From assembly GCA_046756945.1 (NCBI GenBank), contig JBHHXI010000057.1, positions 1 to 18,041 of the forward strand: a stretch of 18,041 nucleotides of DNA, written 5' to 3'. Of the stretch, positions 7,159 to 16,334 are shown piece by piece; positions within the stretch are counted from its first letter, which is position 1, and every line of letters starts with the position of its first letter. The position numbers and the translations under genes were made by a program. This DNA comes from JACZQZ01 sp046756945. GTDB taxonomy: Bacteria; Pseudomonadota; Alphaproteobacteria; Rhodospirillales; 2-02-FULL-58-16. Under the pieces are notes generated by a model. It was given only the letters and a program-made list of their open reading frames with translations. It was not told the origin of the DNA and made no database searches.

Positions 7159-8204
7159 CGGGCCTCGACGATCATAAACCCGGCGCTGAATCCCGGCCCC
7201 ACGGCGGACAGCAGATAGCGCCCGCCTTGCCGCGTCTCCAGCGCCCGTTCGAGCACGAACATGACGGTGGCGGCCGACATGTTGCCGTAGTCCTTGAGAA
7301 CGGCGCGGGAGATGGCAAGCCCGCCCCCAGGGAGCCCCAGGGCCTCTTCCAGGGCGCTGACGACCTTGGCGCCGCCCGGATGGCACAGGAAGCCGTCGAA
7401 ATCGACGAGGGTCAGTCCGCGAAGGTCCAGGAACCCATCGAGGACGGCGCGCAGATCGGCACGGATGATGGCCGGGATGTCGCGCGAGAACAGGACCCCC
7501 AACCCGTCGTCTTCGACCCGCCAGCCCATGATGTCGAGGGACCGGGGCCAGGTGTGCTCGCCCCAGGCCGTCAGGGCCGGGCCGTCGCCGGCGCAGCTCA
7601 CCAGGGCGGCCGCGGCGCCGTCCCCGAACAGGGCCGTGGCGATGACGTTGCTTTTGGACGGATCGGTGTGGCGGAAGGTCAGGGCGCACAACTCGACGAC
7701 AAGGAACAGCACGTTCGCGCTGGGCGACGCCTGGGCCATGGCGGCGGCGCGCGCCAGCCCGAGAACGCCCCCGGCGCACCCCAGCCCGAAGACCGGCAGC
7801 CGCTGCACGTCGCGGCGCATGTCCAGGCGTTCGGCGAGAAGGGCGTCCAGGCTGGGGGTGGCGATGCCCGAGGTGGAGACCGAAACCACCATGTCCACGT
7901 CGCCAACGCCCAGGCCGGCCCGGGCCAGGCAGTCCACGGTCGCCTTCTCGATCAGGGCGACGGCGTTCTCCAGGTACAGGCGGTTCTTCTCGGCCCAGCC
8001 GTGGGGCCGCGTGTACCATTCCAGGGGAACACAGGAATACCGGGTTTCGATCCCGGCGTTGAGGTAGACGGGCAGCAGGCGCTCCAGGTCTTCCGGAGCG
8101 CCGCCGGCGAAGAGCCCGTGCGCCTGGGCGATCACGTCGGCCTGACGCAATCGGTAGGGGGGAACGGTTGTGCTCAGACCAAGCAGCCGTGGAACCGGCG
8201 TCAT
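7155..8204 (-). CDS. Type III polyketide synthase (chalcone/stilbene synthase family)
   Basis: A 349-residue thiolase-fold homodimeric synthase. It extends an acyl-CoA starter with malonyl-CoA and cyclises the chain without an acyl carrier protein. The full catalytic triad is visible: Cys143 in GLGCAGG, His275 in CHPGGAK and Asn308 in YGNMSAATV, with the conserved FGDGAAA loop near 193-199 and a C-terminal GPGFSAG motif near 337. Bacterial members make alkylresorcinols, alkylpyrones or small phenols. The coupled ICMT-like gene points to a methylated, probably membrane-associated product, but the starter unit and ring type cannot be read from the sequence. The start at 8204 is supported by the family N terminus; its Shine-Dalgarno is weak. 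No fatty-acid synthase genes flank it, unlike the Azotobacter ars cluster. Confidence 0.92.
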   Translation of the reverse strand: MTPVPRLLGLSTTVPPYRLRQADVIAQAHGLFAGGAPEDLERLLPVYLNAGIETRYSCVPLEWYTRPHGWAEKNRLYLENAVALIEKATVDCLARAGLGVGDVDMVVSVSTSGIATPSLDALLAERLDMRRDVQRLPVFGLGCAGGVLGLARAAAMAQASPSANVLFLVVELCALTFRHTDPSKSNVIATALFGDGAAAALVSCAGDGPALTAWGEHTWPRSLDIMGWRVEDDGLGVLFSRDIPAIIRADLRAVLDGFLDLRGLTLVDFDGFLCHPGGAKVVSALEEALGLPGGGLAISRAVLKDYGNMSAATVMFVLERALETRQGGRYLLSAVGPGFSAGFMIVEAR

Positions 8205-8415
8205 GTCGGGTCGGGTCCCTGTATTGCATGAATTGCCGAAGGACCCTCCTGTGCCGCGACGGGCGCGCGGCCGGGCCCCGGGGACTCTCGCCGGACTTTA
8301 GCCCAGGTCGGGATTTCCCGCTACCGGATCCCGTTCCCCGGGTCTCCCGGCCCACGGGCGCCCGAAAACTTAGACCTGTTAAAATTCAAGAAGTCTTTAC
8401 CACTTCCGTGGAATC

Positions 8416-8985
8416 ATGCGGCGTATGACGGTTTTTCGCCATCCCGCCAGGACAACTGCTGCCCTGTTGACGGCCTTGCTGTTCGCCTTTCCGTCGGCGC
8501 GGGCCGGCGAGGGGGCTGTTTCCATTCAGATGTTCCCGTTCTCCGTTCCCGTCGTCAGAGCGGACGGACGGACGGTGAGCACCTCCATCGCAACCATTCT
8601 GGACGTTCGCCAGGAGGATGACGCGGACACGGTCTGTCAACGGGAGCCGCGCATTCGCGACGCCGTCAACCAGGTCCTCTTTGCCCATCCGATCAGGGTG
8701 GTGAACCGGCAACTGGATCTGACAGCCGTTGACGGGCTGCTCCACGAGGCGGTCACCGCCGCCGTCGAATCGAACGTGGTGGTCGCTGTCCACGTCGCCC
8801 GGGGAGCCCGCCCGGCGCAAGAGGTCGTCGGCGAAAATACCCTTTTCGGATGCCGGCTGGGCAAGAGCAGCAGGATTGGCAAGGGCGGCAAGGGCGGCAA
8901 GGGCGGCAAGGGCGGCGAGGGCGGCAAAGGCGCTGTCCAAAAACCGGGGAGACCGGTCGGCGACGTCTTCAAGAAATACCGCTAA
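8416..8985 (+). CDS. Secreted hypothetical protein, FliL-like core with Gly-Lys repeat tail
   Basis: I do not recognise a named family for this 189-residue protein. Residues 1-30 form a clear signal peptide (basic start, hydrophobic LLTALLFAFP, cleavage after ARA). Residues about 38-125 have a pattern seen in FliL-like proteins: a strand ending in ADGRTVSTSIATILDV, then REPRIRDAVNQVLF, then a helix (DGLLHEAVTAAVESN) and a final strand. That resemblance is weak and structural only, and no flagellar genes are nearby. Residues 155-172 are a Gly-Lys repeat (GKGGKGG units) encoded by a 9-base tandem repeat, and the C terminus is basic (FKKYR). A nucleic-acid or polyanion-binding tail outside the cytoplasm is possible. 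A second ATG at 8425 would also keep the signal peptide. Confidence 0.7.
   Translation: MRRMTVFRHPARTTAALLTALLFAFPSARAGEGAVSIQMFPFSVPVVRADGRTVSTSIATILDVRQEDDADTVCQREPRIRDAVNQVLFAHPIRVVNRQLDLTAVDGLLHEAVTAAVESNVVVAVHVARGARPAQEVVGENTLFGCRLGKSSRIGKGGKGGKGGKGGEGGKGAVQKPGRPVGDVFKKYR
8881..8934 (+). repeat. 9-base tandem repeat encoding the Gly-Lys tail
   Basis: Four exact copies of AAGGGCGGC (8881-8916) are followed by GAGGGCGGC (8917-8925) and a degenerate copy (8926-8934). The unit is a multiple of three, so copy number can change by slippage without breaking the frame. It lengthens or shortens the Lys-Gly-Gly tail of the host protein. Confidence 0.9.
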
Positions 8986-9095
8986 CCGCCTTCCGCCGGG
9001 GAACCCACCGGCAAAAGTGATATTTTTCCGTGCCTTGTCGGGGAGCGGCGGGGTAGGCTGCCCCCTGCCGGGAGGCGCGCGGCGGCGGCCTCGTA

Positions 9096-9118
9096 TTCAC
9101 TTGCGCCGGTGAAGTGAA
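9096..9118. promoter_or_regulatory. Inverted repeat in the pccA leader
   Basis: TTCACTT (9096-9102) is the reverse complement of AAGTGAA (9112-9118), with a 9-base spacer, and GTGAA is repeated directly within the right arm. It ends 16 bases before the pccA start, where an operator or a leader hairpin could act on expression. It does not resemble the repeat upstream of pccB. Confidence 0.25.
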
Positions 9119-9134
9119 GGTTTCCGATCGGGGG

Positions 9135-11192
<2,058 letters not shown>

Positions 11193-11196
<4 letters not shown>

Positions 11197-11480
11197 CCAA
11201 CGCGACCAGGGCCGTGCGGGTGCGCATCCAGGGCCGCGTCCAGGGCGTCTGGTTCCGCGGCTGGATGGCCCGGGAGGCCGGGGCGCGGGGGCTCGGCGGC
11301 TGGGTCCGCAACCGGCTCGACGGCACCGTCGAGGCCCTGTTCGCCGGCCCCGCCGCCGCCGTCGACGACATGGTCGCGGCCTGCTGGACGGGCCCGCCGG
11401 CGGCCATGGTCACCGACGTTGCCACATGCCCCGCCGAGGATCCCGGCGAGACGGAATTCCGTTTCCTGCCCAGCGGTTGA
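11193..11480 (+). CDS. acyP: Acylphosphatase
   Basis: A 95-residue protein of typical acylphosphatase length, which hydrolyses carboxyl-phosphate bonds in small acyl phosphates in the cytoplasm. The signature GRVQGVWFR (14-22) contains the phosphate-binding loop and catalytic Arg22, and WVRNRLDGTVEA (37-48) contains catalytic Asn40. Its ATG overlaps the pccA stop (ATGA, 11193-11196), so the two genes are translationally coupled. Because translation from the broken pccA frame stops at 10622, coupling to this gene may be weakened if the frameshift is real. The physiological substrate of bacterial acylphosphatases is generally unclear. Confidence 0.93.
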
Positions 11481-11559
11481 ACCGGGGGGGTATACCGAAA
11501 GGGGAAATTCCGTCAGTTATACAACGCCATCCAATTCCCGGCTGGGTGTCGCAAGTGTG

Positions 11560-11565
11560 TAATAT
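11560..11565 (+). promoter_or_regulatory. Possible -10 element for the MFS transporter gene
   Basis: TAATAT at 11560-11565 is close to the TATAAT consensus and lies only 9 bases before the ATG at 11575. No purine-rich ribosome binding site is visible in between, so a start at this promoter would give a nearly leaderless transcript. No convincing -35 box accompanies it. Confidence 0.3.
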
Positions 11566-11574
11566 CCTCCGGCG

Positions 11575-12771
11575 ATGAACAGCGGGTCTCATCGGGCAAC
11601 CGGTATCGCCCTGGGCGGTCTTATCGCTCTCGCTGCGGCGATGGGCATCGGCCGTTTTGTCTATACGCCGATCCTGCCGTTCATGGTCGACAGCCTCGGG
11701 CTGACGAAAGCCGAAGGTGGAGTGATCGCTTCGGTGAACTTTCTCGGCTACCTCCTCGGTGCCCTTGCCGCTTCATCGGCGGCGCTGCCCGGCGGGCGAC
11801 GTGGCTGGTTCCTCGCGGCGTTGGCGATCAGCGCCCTTTCGACCGGGGTCATGGGGCTCTCATCGTCGATGGCGGTGTTCCTTGGGCTGCGCTTTGTTGG
11901 AGGGGTCGCGAGCGCGTTTGTTTTCGTCTTCGCGTCGGCGCTTGTCTTGGATCGTCTGGCAGCGGCGGGACGTTCCGGTCTCGCCGCCGTGCATTTCGCC
12001 GGGGTCGGTTGTGGGATCGCGGTCTCTGCCGTGCTTGTCGCAGGGCTTGCCGCCGAGGGGTACGACTGGCGGACGCTATGGCTTTCCAGCGGGATCGTTT
12101 CGTTTCTTGCGCTCGCGGCTGTGATTTGGCTGGTCCCCAGCGAGGCCGAAGCCAGGCGACCAGCGGCAGCATCGCAAGACGCCGGAATCGACCGCCGACT
12201 GATCGCGCTCATCGTGGCGTATGGGCTCTTTGGCTTTGGCTACGTGATCACGGCGACGTTCATCTCGACGATGGTGAGAACGTCACCCGACATTCGATCC
12301 GCTGAACCTGTGATTTGGCTTGTGGTCGGTCTTGCGGCGGTCCCGTCGGTGGCGCTGTGGACTTGGATCGGGCACCGGTTCGGCAATGATCGCAGCTTTG
12401 CGATCGCCTGTCTTGTTGAAGCGGCGGGCGTGGCGATGAGTGTTCTCACGACAAGTGTGTTGGCGGTCGTCGTTTCCGCGGCGCTGCTTGGGGGGACCTT
12501 CATGGGGATCGCTGCATTGGGGTTGGTCAATGCGCGCCGCCTTTCGACGGGCGATCCACGCCGTAGCATTGCGTTCATGACGGCGGCCTTCGGCCTCGGC
12601 CAGATGATCGGCCCGACGTTCGCAGGCGTTGCCTACGACCTCGGCAACAGCTTTTTGGTGCCTTCACTGGTGGCGGCAGCGGCTTTGGTGGTCGCGGCGG
12701 GCCTTGTCATGGATGCGTGGGCCTGGCTCGGCCCATCGGCCTACCGCAAGCGATTTTCGGGCCGCGGCTAG
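11575..12771 (+). CDS. MFS transporter, YbfB/YjiJ-like
   Basis: A 398-residue major facilitator superfamily protein with about twelve hydrophobic segments filling nearly its whole length. The N terminus, with MGIGRFVYTPILPFMVDSLG near residues 22-42 and an AEGGVIASVNFLGYLLGAL helix, matches the YbfB/YjiJ-like group of predicted efflux or sugar/drug transporters; substrates of this group are mostly unknown. The coding sequence is clearly less GC-rich than its neighbours (about 63% in a 60-base sample against 78% in a pccA sample) and uses more T-ending codons such as CTT and GTT. That suggests later acquisition. It faces the convergent diguanylate cyclase gene, with an 84-base gap that holds nothing I recognise. 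A missing Shine-Dalgarno makes the exact start slightly uncertain. Confidence 0.88.
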   Translation: MNSGSHRATGIALGGLIALAAAMGIGRFVYTPILPFMVDSLGLTKAEGGVIASVNFLGYLLGALAASSAALPGGRRGWFLAALAISALSTGVMGLSSSMAVFLGLRFVGGVASAFVFVFASALVLDRLAAAGRSGLAAVHFAGVGCGIAVSAVLVAGLAAEGYDWRTLWLSSGIVSFLALAAVIWLVPSEAEARRPAAASQDAGIDRRLIALIVAYGLFGFGYVITATFISTMVRTSPDIRSAEPVIWLVVGLAAVPSVALWTWIGHRFGNDRSFAIACLVEAAGVAMSVLTTSVLAVVVSAALLGGTFMGIAALGLVNARRLSTGDPRRSIAFMTAAFGLGQMIGPTFAGVAYDLGNSFLVPSLVAAAALVVAAGLVMDAWAWLGPSAYRKRFSGRG

Positions 12772-12855
12772 TGTCCTGTCCCAGAGATTCGTGCACTACA
12801 CGACGATCACGCTCGCATCCATCCGCATCCGGCTACGCGATGACGAGTCCACGAC

Positions 12856-13785
12856 CTAGTCCGTATCCTCGCCGGCCGCCGGCGCGGCGGCCGGCGGCCA
12901 CCGGCAGACCCGGTTGCGGCCCTCGTTCTTGGCCTGGTACAGGGCCTGGTCGGCGTACTCGATGGTTTGCTCGATGGCGGCCTCGGGGGTCATTTCGGCG
13001 ACGCCGAACGATCCGGTGACCGACAACGTCTGGGCGCCGTGGATCTCGATGGGGTGGGATTCCAGGTGCGTGCGCAGGCGCTGGAGCACGCTGTGCGCCG
13101 TCGCCATGTCGGCGTCCGGCAGGCAGAACAGGAACTCCTCGCCGCCGTAGCGGTAGACCGAATCATACGGTCGCAGTTGGCCGAGGAAGCATTCGGCGCT
13201 GGCGATCAGGACCCGGTCGCCCACGGCATGGCCATAGGCGTCGTTGATCCGCTTGAAGTGGTCAAGGTCGCCAATGGCGATGCAACTGGGCCGCCCCGAG
13301 CGGAGGAAGCGCTCGCGCTCGCTCTCCAGCTCCCCCATCATGGCCTGGCGGTTGTGGAGCCCGGTGAGCGGGTCCAGGTCCGACGAGGCGGCGGCGAACG
13401 CCTTCTCCAGGCGCCGCGCCTGGGAGATGAAGGCGCCGGCCGAGTCCATGAAGGCGTCGTACCGGGCACGGTCCGCAGGCCGCCCGTCCAACGCCTTCTC
13501 CATCAAGGCGCGGGCGTCGTCGTGCATTTTCCGGTGCAGGGCCGCCAGGTTGCGCAGGGCGGGCTGATCGACCAGGCCCGTGTGCTGGTTGCGCACGTAC
13601 CAGGCGCCGAAACGGCACAGGTGATGGGGGTCGTCGGCGACGGCCTTGGCCGAGGGCGCCTCGCCGCACAACAGGATCGCGTGCCACTCCTTCAGCCAGG
13701 TCATGTGGTCGCCGATGGCGTGGTCCAGTTCCCCCAGGATCTCCTGGGTCGCGATGGTGCTTTCGTACGGGTTATGGTCGGTCAA
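12856..13785 (-). CDS. Zinc-sensing (CZB) diguanylate cyclase
   Basis: A 309-residue cytoplasmic protein with an N-terminal chemoreceptor zinc-binding (CZB) domain and a C-terminal GGDEF domain that makes cyclic di-GMP from two GTP. The active site is GGEEF at 214-218, and an inhibitory RxxD site (RPYD, 205-208) sits five residues before it, so product inhibition is expected. Predicted zinc ligands are His27, Cys57, His84 and His88; their spacings (30, 27 and 4) equal those of His22, Cys52, His79 and His83 in E. coli DgcZ. By analogy, zinc would inhibit the cyclase and lower c-di-GMP, affecting biofilm or motility. The start is a TTG overlapping the lipB stop (TTGA, 13785-13782) with GGACGGAG upstream. 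An internal ATG at residue 28 would cut into the zinc site, so the TTG start is preferred. Confidence 0.88.
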   Translation of the reverse strand: MTDHNPYESTIATQEILGELDHAIGDHMTWLKEWHAILLCGEAPSAKAVADDPHHLCRFGAWYVRNQHTGLVDQPALRNLAALHRKMHDDARALMEKALDGRPADRARYDAFMDSAGAFISQARRLEKAFAAASSDLDPLTGLHNRQAMMGELESERERFLRSGRPSCIAIGDLDHFKRINDAYGHAVGDRVLIASAECFLGQLRPYDSVYRYGGEEFLFCLPDADMATAHSVLQRLRTHLESHPIEIHGAQTLSVTGSFGVAEMTPEAAIEQTIEYADQALYQAKNEGRNRVCRWPPAAAPAAGEDTD

Positions 13786-14507
13786 CGGGCTCCGTCCCTG
13801 TCCGTCGGCGCGGCGCCGAACGCCTCTGCGAACGCCGCCATCAGGGCGGCGTCCACCTCGGCCATGGGGACGGCGACGCCCAGGTCCCGGAGCGACGTCA
13901 CGCCGTGGCCGGTGACGCCGCAGGGAACGATGCCGGAGAAATGGCCGAGGTCCGGGTCGACGTTGATGGAGACCCCGTGGAAGGTGACCCAGTGGCGGAC
14001 GCGGACCCCGATGGCGGCGATTTTCCCTTCGCGCCCCGCCGGGTCCCCGGCGTTGCCAAGGTCGACCCAGATGCCGACCCGGCCCGGCCGGCGCTCGCCG
14101 CGGACGCCGAAGCGGGCCAGGGTGGCGATCAGCCATGCCTCCAGGCCGCGGACGAAGGCGCGCACGTCGTTTCCCCGCGTCGTCAGATCGAGCATCACAT
14201 AGGCCACCCGCTGGCCGGGGCCGTGATAGGTGTAGCGGCCGCCGCGGCCGGTGCGGAAAACGGGGAAGCGGTCGGGGTCCAGCAGCTCGTCCGCGCGGGC
14301 GCTGGTGCCGGCCGTGTACAGCGGCGGGTGTTCGCAAAGCCACACGGTCTCCGGCGCCCGGCCGTCGCGGATGGCCTGGACCCGGCGCTCCATGAAGGCG
14401 ACCGCGTCGGCGTAGTCCTGGGGACCCTCGCTGATCCGCCAGTCCACCGCTTCCCGGCGCATGGCCGCCGGCTCTGTCGGCAGGGCCAGTTCCGTCACCG
14501 CGGTCAT
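13782..14507 (-). CDS. lipB: Octanoyltransferase LipB
   Basis: A 241-residue enzyme that moves the octanoyl group from acyl carrier protein to lipoyl domains, the first step of protein lipoylation. Diagnostic features are CEHPPLYTAGTSA (58-70), GRGGRYTYHGPGQ with His95, EGKIAAIGVRV with catalytic Lys162, and SGIVPCGVTGHGVTSL with the acyl-thioester Cys196. The ATG at 14507 is preceded by GAGGGGA. The frame stays open upstream into the tRNA region, but that part is non-coding. Lipoyl groups serve pyruvate, 2-oxoglutarate and branched-chain keto-acid dehydrogenases; the last feeds propionyl-CoA to PccAB, though the distance gives no operon link. It is the upstream gene of a two-gene unit with the diguanylate cyclase. 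Confidence 0.95.
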   Translation of the reverse strand: MTAVTELALPTEPAAMRREAVDWRISEGPQDYADAVAFMERRVQAIRDGRAPETVWLCEHPPLYTAGTSARADELLDPDRFPVFRTGRGGRYTYHGPGQRVAYVMLDLTTRGNDVRAFVRGLEAWLIATLARFGVRGERRPGRVGIWVDLGNAGDPAGREGKIAAIGVRVRHWVTFHGVSINVDPDLGHFSGIVPCGVTGHGVTSLRDLGVAVPMAEVDAALMAAFAEAFGAAPTDRDGAR

Positions 14508-14531
14508 TCCCCTCGGCGTTCCACGCGGGCG

Positions 14532-14560
14532 CTTGATCGCCGCCCGCGGATTTGCTATTC
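14532..14560 (+). promoter_or_regulatory. Putative tRNA-Leu promoter
   Basis: CTTGAT (14532-14537) and CTATTC (14555-14560), separated by 17 bases, resemble the alphaproteobacterial housekeeping promoter (CTTGAC, then CTATAT). Transcription would start near 14567, about 40 bases before the mature tRNA. The region between lipB and the tRNA has no other strong candidate. Confidence 0.4.
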
Positions 14561-14574
14561 CCGCGCTCATGTAA

Positions 14575-14595
14575 CGGCAACCCTTCCGGTTGCCG
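14575..14595 (+). other. Hairpin in the tRNA-Leu 5' leader
   Basis: CGGCAACC (14575-14582) pairs perfectly with GGTTGCCG (14588-14595) over a 5-base loop, 11 bases before the tRNA. In the precursor it would form a stable stem next to the RNase P cleavage site and might help leader processing. On the opposite strand it could form in the lipB promoter zone. Confidence 0.4.
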
Positions 14596-14606
14596 CAAGG
14601 GAATTC

Positions 14607-14693
14607 GCGGTCGTGGCGGAATTGGTAGACGCGCAGCGTTGAGGTCGCTGTGGGGGAAACCCCGTGGAAGTTCGAGTCTTCTCGACCGCACCA
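14607..14693 (+). tRNA. tRNA-Leu (GAG anticodon), CCA encoded
   Basis: An 87-base class II tRNA. The acceptor arm GCGGTCG (14607-14613) pairs with CGACCGC (14683-14689), followed by discriminator A and an encoded CCA (14691-14693). The anticodon stem CAGCG/CGCTG (14634-14638 and 14646-14650) encloses loop TTGAGGT, giving anticodon GAG at 14641-14643 for CUC and CUU leucine codons. A long variable arm (TGGGGGAAACCCCGT) and a TTCGAGT T-loop confirm a leucine tRNA. CUC is a common codon in such GC-rich genomes. Confidence 0.97.
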
Positions 14694-14824
14694 GTTCCCG
14701 AGGCCCGCCGCAACCGGGCCTCGTATCGTATGCGGGCGTTGACCTGGCCGGCACCTGCGGGCCGGCCGGGGCGCCGATACCTGAACCGGGCCCAAATCCT
14801 GCGAGACGAAGGGAGGACAGGGTG

Positions 14825-16240
14825 GTGACCGATCCGGCGCACACCACGGAAGGCCACGCGGCGACGGAGCCCGACGAGGCCGTCTACGAACTGGCCAGCG
14901 GGCGGCTCGAGCACGACCTGGTCGAGGCCCTGGCGGCGGGCGACGGGGCGCGGGTCAAGGACCTGATCGCGCCGCTGCATTACGCCGACGTCGCCGACCT
15001 GCTCGAGCACCTGAGCGCCGAGGAACGCCACGCCCTGATCGACGTCATCCGCGACGACTTCGACGCGGAAATCCTGTCCGAGCTGGACGAGACGGTCCGC
15101 GACGAGATCATCGAGCAGCTGGGAATCGCGGACGTGGCCGCCGCCGTCGCCGAACTGGAAAGCGACGACGCCGTCCAGATCATCGAGGAGCTGGACGAGG
15201 CCGAACAGCAAAAGGTGCTGGAGGCCATACCCGCCGGCGAGCGCACCCTCATCGAGGAGGGCCTGGCCTACCCCGAGGACAGCGCCGGCCGCCTCATGCA
15301 GCGCGAGCTGGTGACCGTGCCGACGTTCTGGAACGTCGGCCAGACCATCGACTTCATGCGCCAGAGCGCCGACCTGGAAGAGGATGCCCTGCCGTCGGTC
15401 TTCTACGACATCTTCGTCGTCGATCCCGCCCACAAGCCGGTGGGCGCGGTGCCGCTGAGCCGCCTGCTGCGCACCCGGCGGCCGGTGCCGGTGAGCGAGA
15501 TCATGGACGCCGAGATGAAGCTGATCCCGGTGGACACCGACCAGGAGGACGTGGCGTTCCTGTTCCGCCAGCGCGACCTGGTCTCGGCGCCGGTGGTGGA
15601 CGACGGCGGGCGCCTGGTCGGGGCGATCACCATCGACGATGTGGTCGACGTCATCCACGAGGAGCTGGAAGAGGACATCATGCGCATGGGCGGCGTGCGC
15701 GAGGACGATCTGTACAGCGCCGCCGTGGACACCACGCGCTCGCGGTTCTCCTGGCTGGTGGTGAACCTGGCCACCGCCGTGCTGGCGTCCCTCGTCATCG
15801 GTCTGTTCGAGGCCACCATCGAGCAGATCGTGGCCCTGGCGGTGCTCATGCCCATCGTCGCCTCCATGGGCGGCAACGCCGGCACCCAGACGATGACCGT
15901 GGCGGTGCGCGCCCTGGCCATGAAGGAGTTGAACCCGACGAATGCGTTCCGGGTGATCGGCAAGGAACTGCTGGTCGGCGGCTTCAACGGCATCCTGTTC
16001 GCCGCCCTCACCGGCGGCGTGGCCTGGTTCTGGTTCGAGAGCCCGGCCCTTGGCGTGGTCATCGCCCTGGCCATGATCATCAACATGGTGGTGGCCGGGC
16101 TGGCGGGCACGACGATACCGCTGGTTCTGGAGCGCGCCGGGGTCGACCCCGCCGTCGCCTCGGGCGTGGTGCTGACGACGATTACCGACGTCGTCGGCTT
16201 CTTCGGCTTCCTCGGGCTGGCGGCGCTGATCCTGCTGTAA
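14825..16240 (+). CDS. mgtE: Magnesium transporter MgtE
   Basis: A 471-residue Mg2+ channel of the inner membrane. It has the three expected parts: an acidic helical N domain (about 20-150) with repeated LEHLSAEERHAL and EIIEQLG units, two CBS domains (about 155-285) ending in VSAPVVDDGGRLVGAITIDDVVDVIHEE, and five transmembrane helices (about 308-471). The pore signatures LMPIVASMGGNAGTQT (341-356) and TTITDVVGF (451-459) are intact, and Asp455 matches the Mg2+-selective aspartate of Thermus MgtE. The N and CBS domains close the pore when cytosolic Mg2+ is high. Two adjacent GTG codons (14822 and 14825) can start the protein; I chose the second because GGGAGG (14811-14816) is then 8 bases away. 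It lies 131 bases after the tRNA. Confidence 0.94.
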   Translation: MTDPAHTTEGHAATEPDEAVYELASGRLEHDLVEALAAGDGARVKDLIAPLHYADVADLLEHLSAEERHALIDVIRDDFDAEILSELDETVRDEIIEQLGIADVAAAVAELESDDAVQIIEELDEAEQQKVLEAIPAGERTLIEEGLAYPEDSAGRLMQRELVTVPTFWNVGQTIDFMRQSADLEEDALPSVFYDIFVVDPAHKPVGAVPLSRLLRTRRPVPVSEIMDAEMKLIPVDTDQEDVAFLFRQRDLVSAPVVDDGGRLVGAITIDDVVDVIHEELEEDIMRMGGVREDDLYSAAVDTTRSRFSWLVVNLATAVLASLVIGLFEATIEQIVALAVLMPIVASMGGNAGTQTMTVAVRALAMKELNPTNAFRVIGKELLVGGFNGILFAALTGGVAWFWFESPALGVVIALAMIINMVVAGLAGTTIPLVLERAGVDPAVASGVVLTTITDVVGFFGFLGLAALILL

Positions 16241-16283
16241 CGGGCGGGCGGCAAAGCGGCGGTTTTTCGCGCTTTCCGCCCGT
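16240..16283 (+). terminator. Hairpin terminator candidate after mgtE
   Basis: ACGGGCGG (16240-16247) and AAAGCG (16253-16258) pair with CGCTTT (16270-16275) and CCGCCCGT (16276-16283), leaving a 5-base bulge and a loop containing TTTTT. It overlaps the last base of the mgtE stop. There is no T-run after the stem, so it may be a transcript-stabilising hairpin instead of a true intrinsic terminator. Confidence 0.5.
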
Positions 16284-16334
16284 AGGCCATTATGAAAATC
16301 ACGAAACTTGGGATTCCGGCCCGGCGGTCGGATG

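Noticed and set aside
8371..8415. Promoter with TAAAAT box for the 8416 gene
   Set aside because: The TAAAAT at 8380-8385 is AT-rich and suggestive, but no -35 element at the right distance is convincing.
8386..8940. Opposite-strand open frame with an Ala-Ala-Leu repeat over the Gly-Lys tail gene
   Set aside because: It is a mirror of the 9-base repeat. It has no plausible start signal, while the plus-strand gene has a clean signal peptide.
8995..9027. Intrinsic terminator after the Gly-Lys tail gene
   Set aside because: GCCGG (8995-8999) and CCGGC (9008-9012) form only a 5-bp stem, and the T-run lies about ten bases further on, too far for a standard terminator.
11489..11496. GGTATACC palindrome after the acylphosphatase gene as an operator matching the pccB repeat
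   Set aside because: It is only 8 bases, has no spacer like the 7-11-7 repeat at 37-61, and sits downstream of the operon and not in a clear promoter.
12772..12855. Possible insertion-sequence end in the gap between the MFS gene and the cyclase gene
   Set aside because: The gap has a TGTCCTGTCCC stretch that reminded me of IS ends, but there is no matching inverted copy, no target duplication and no transposase in the window.
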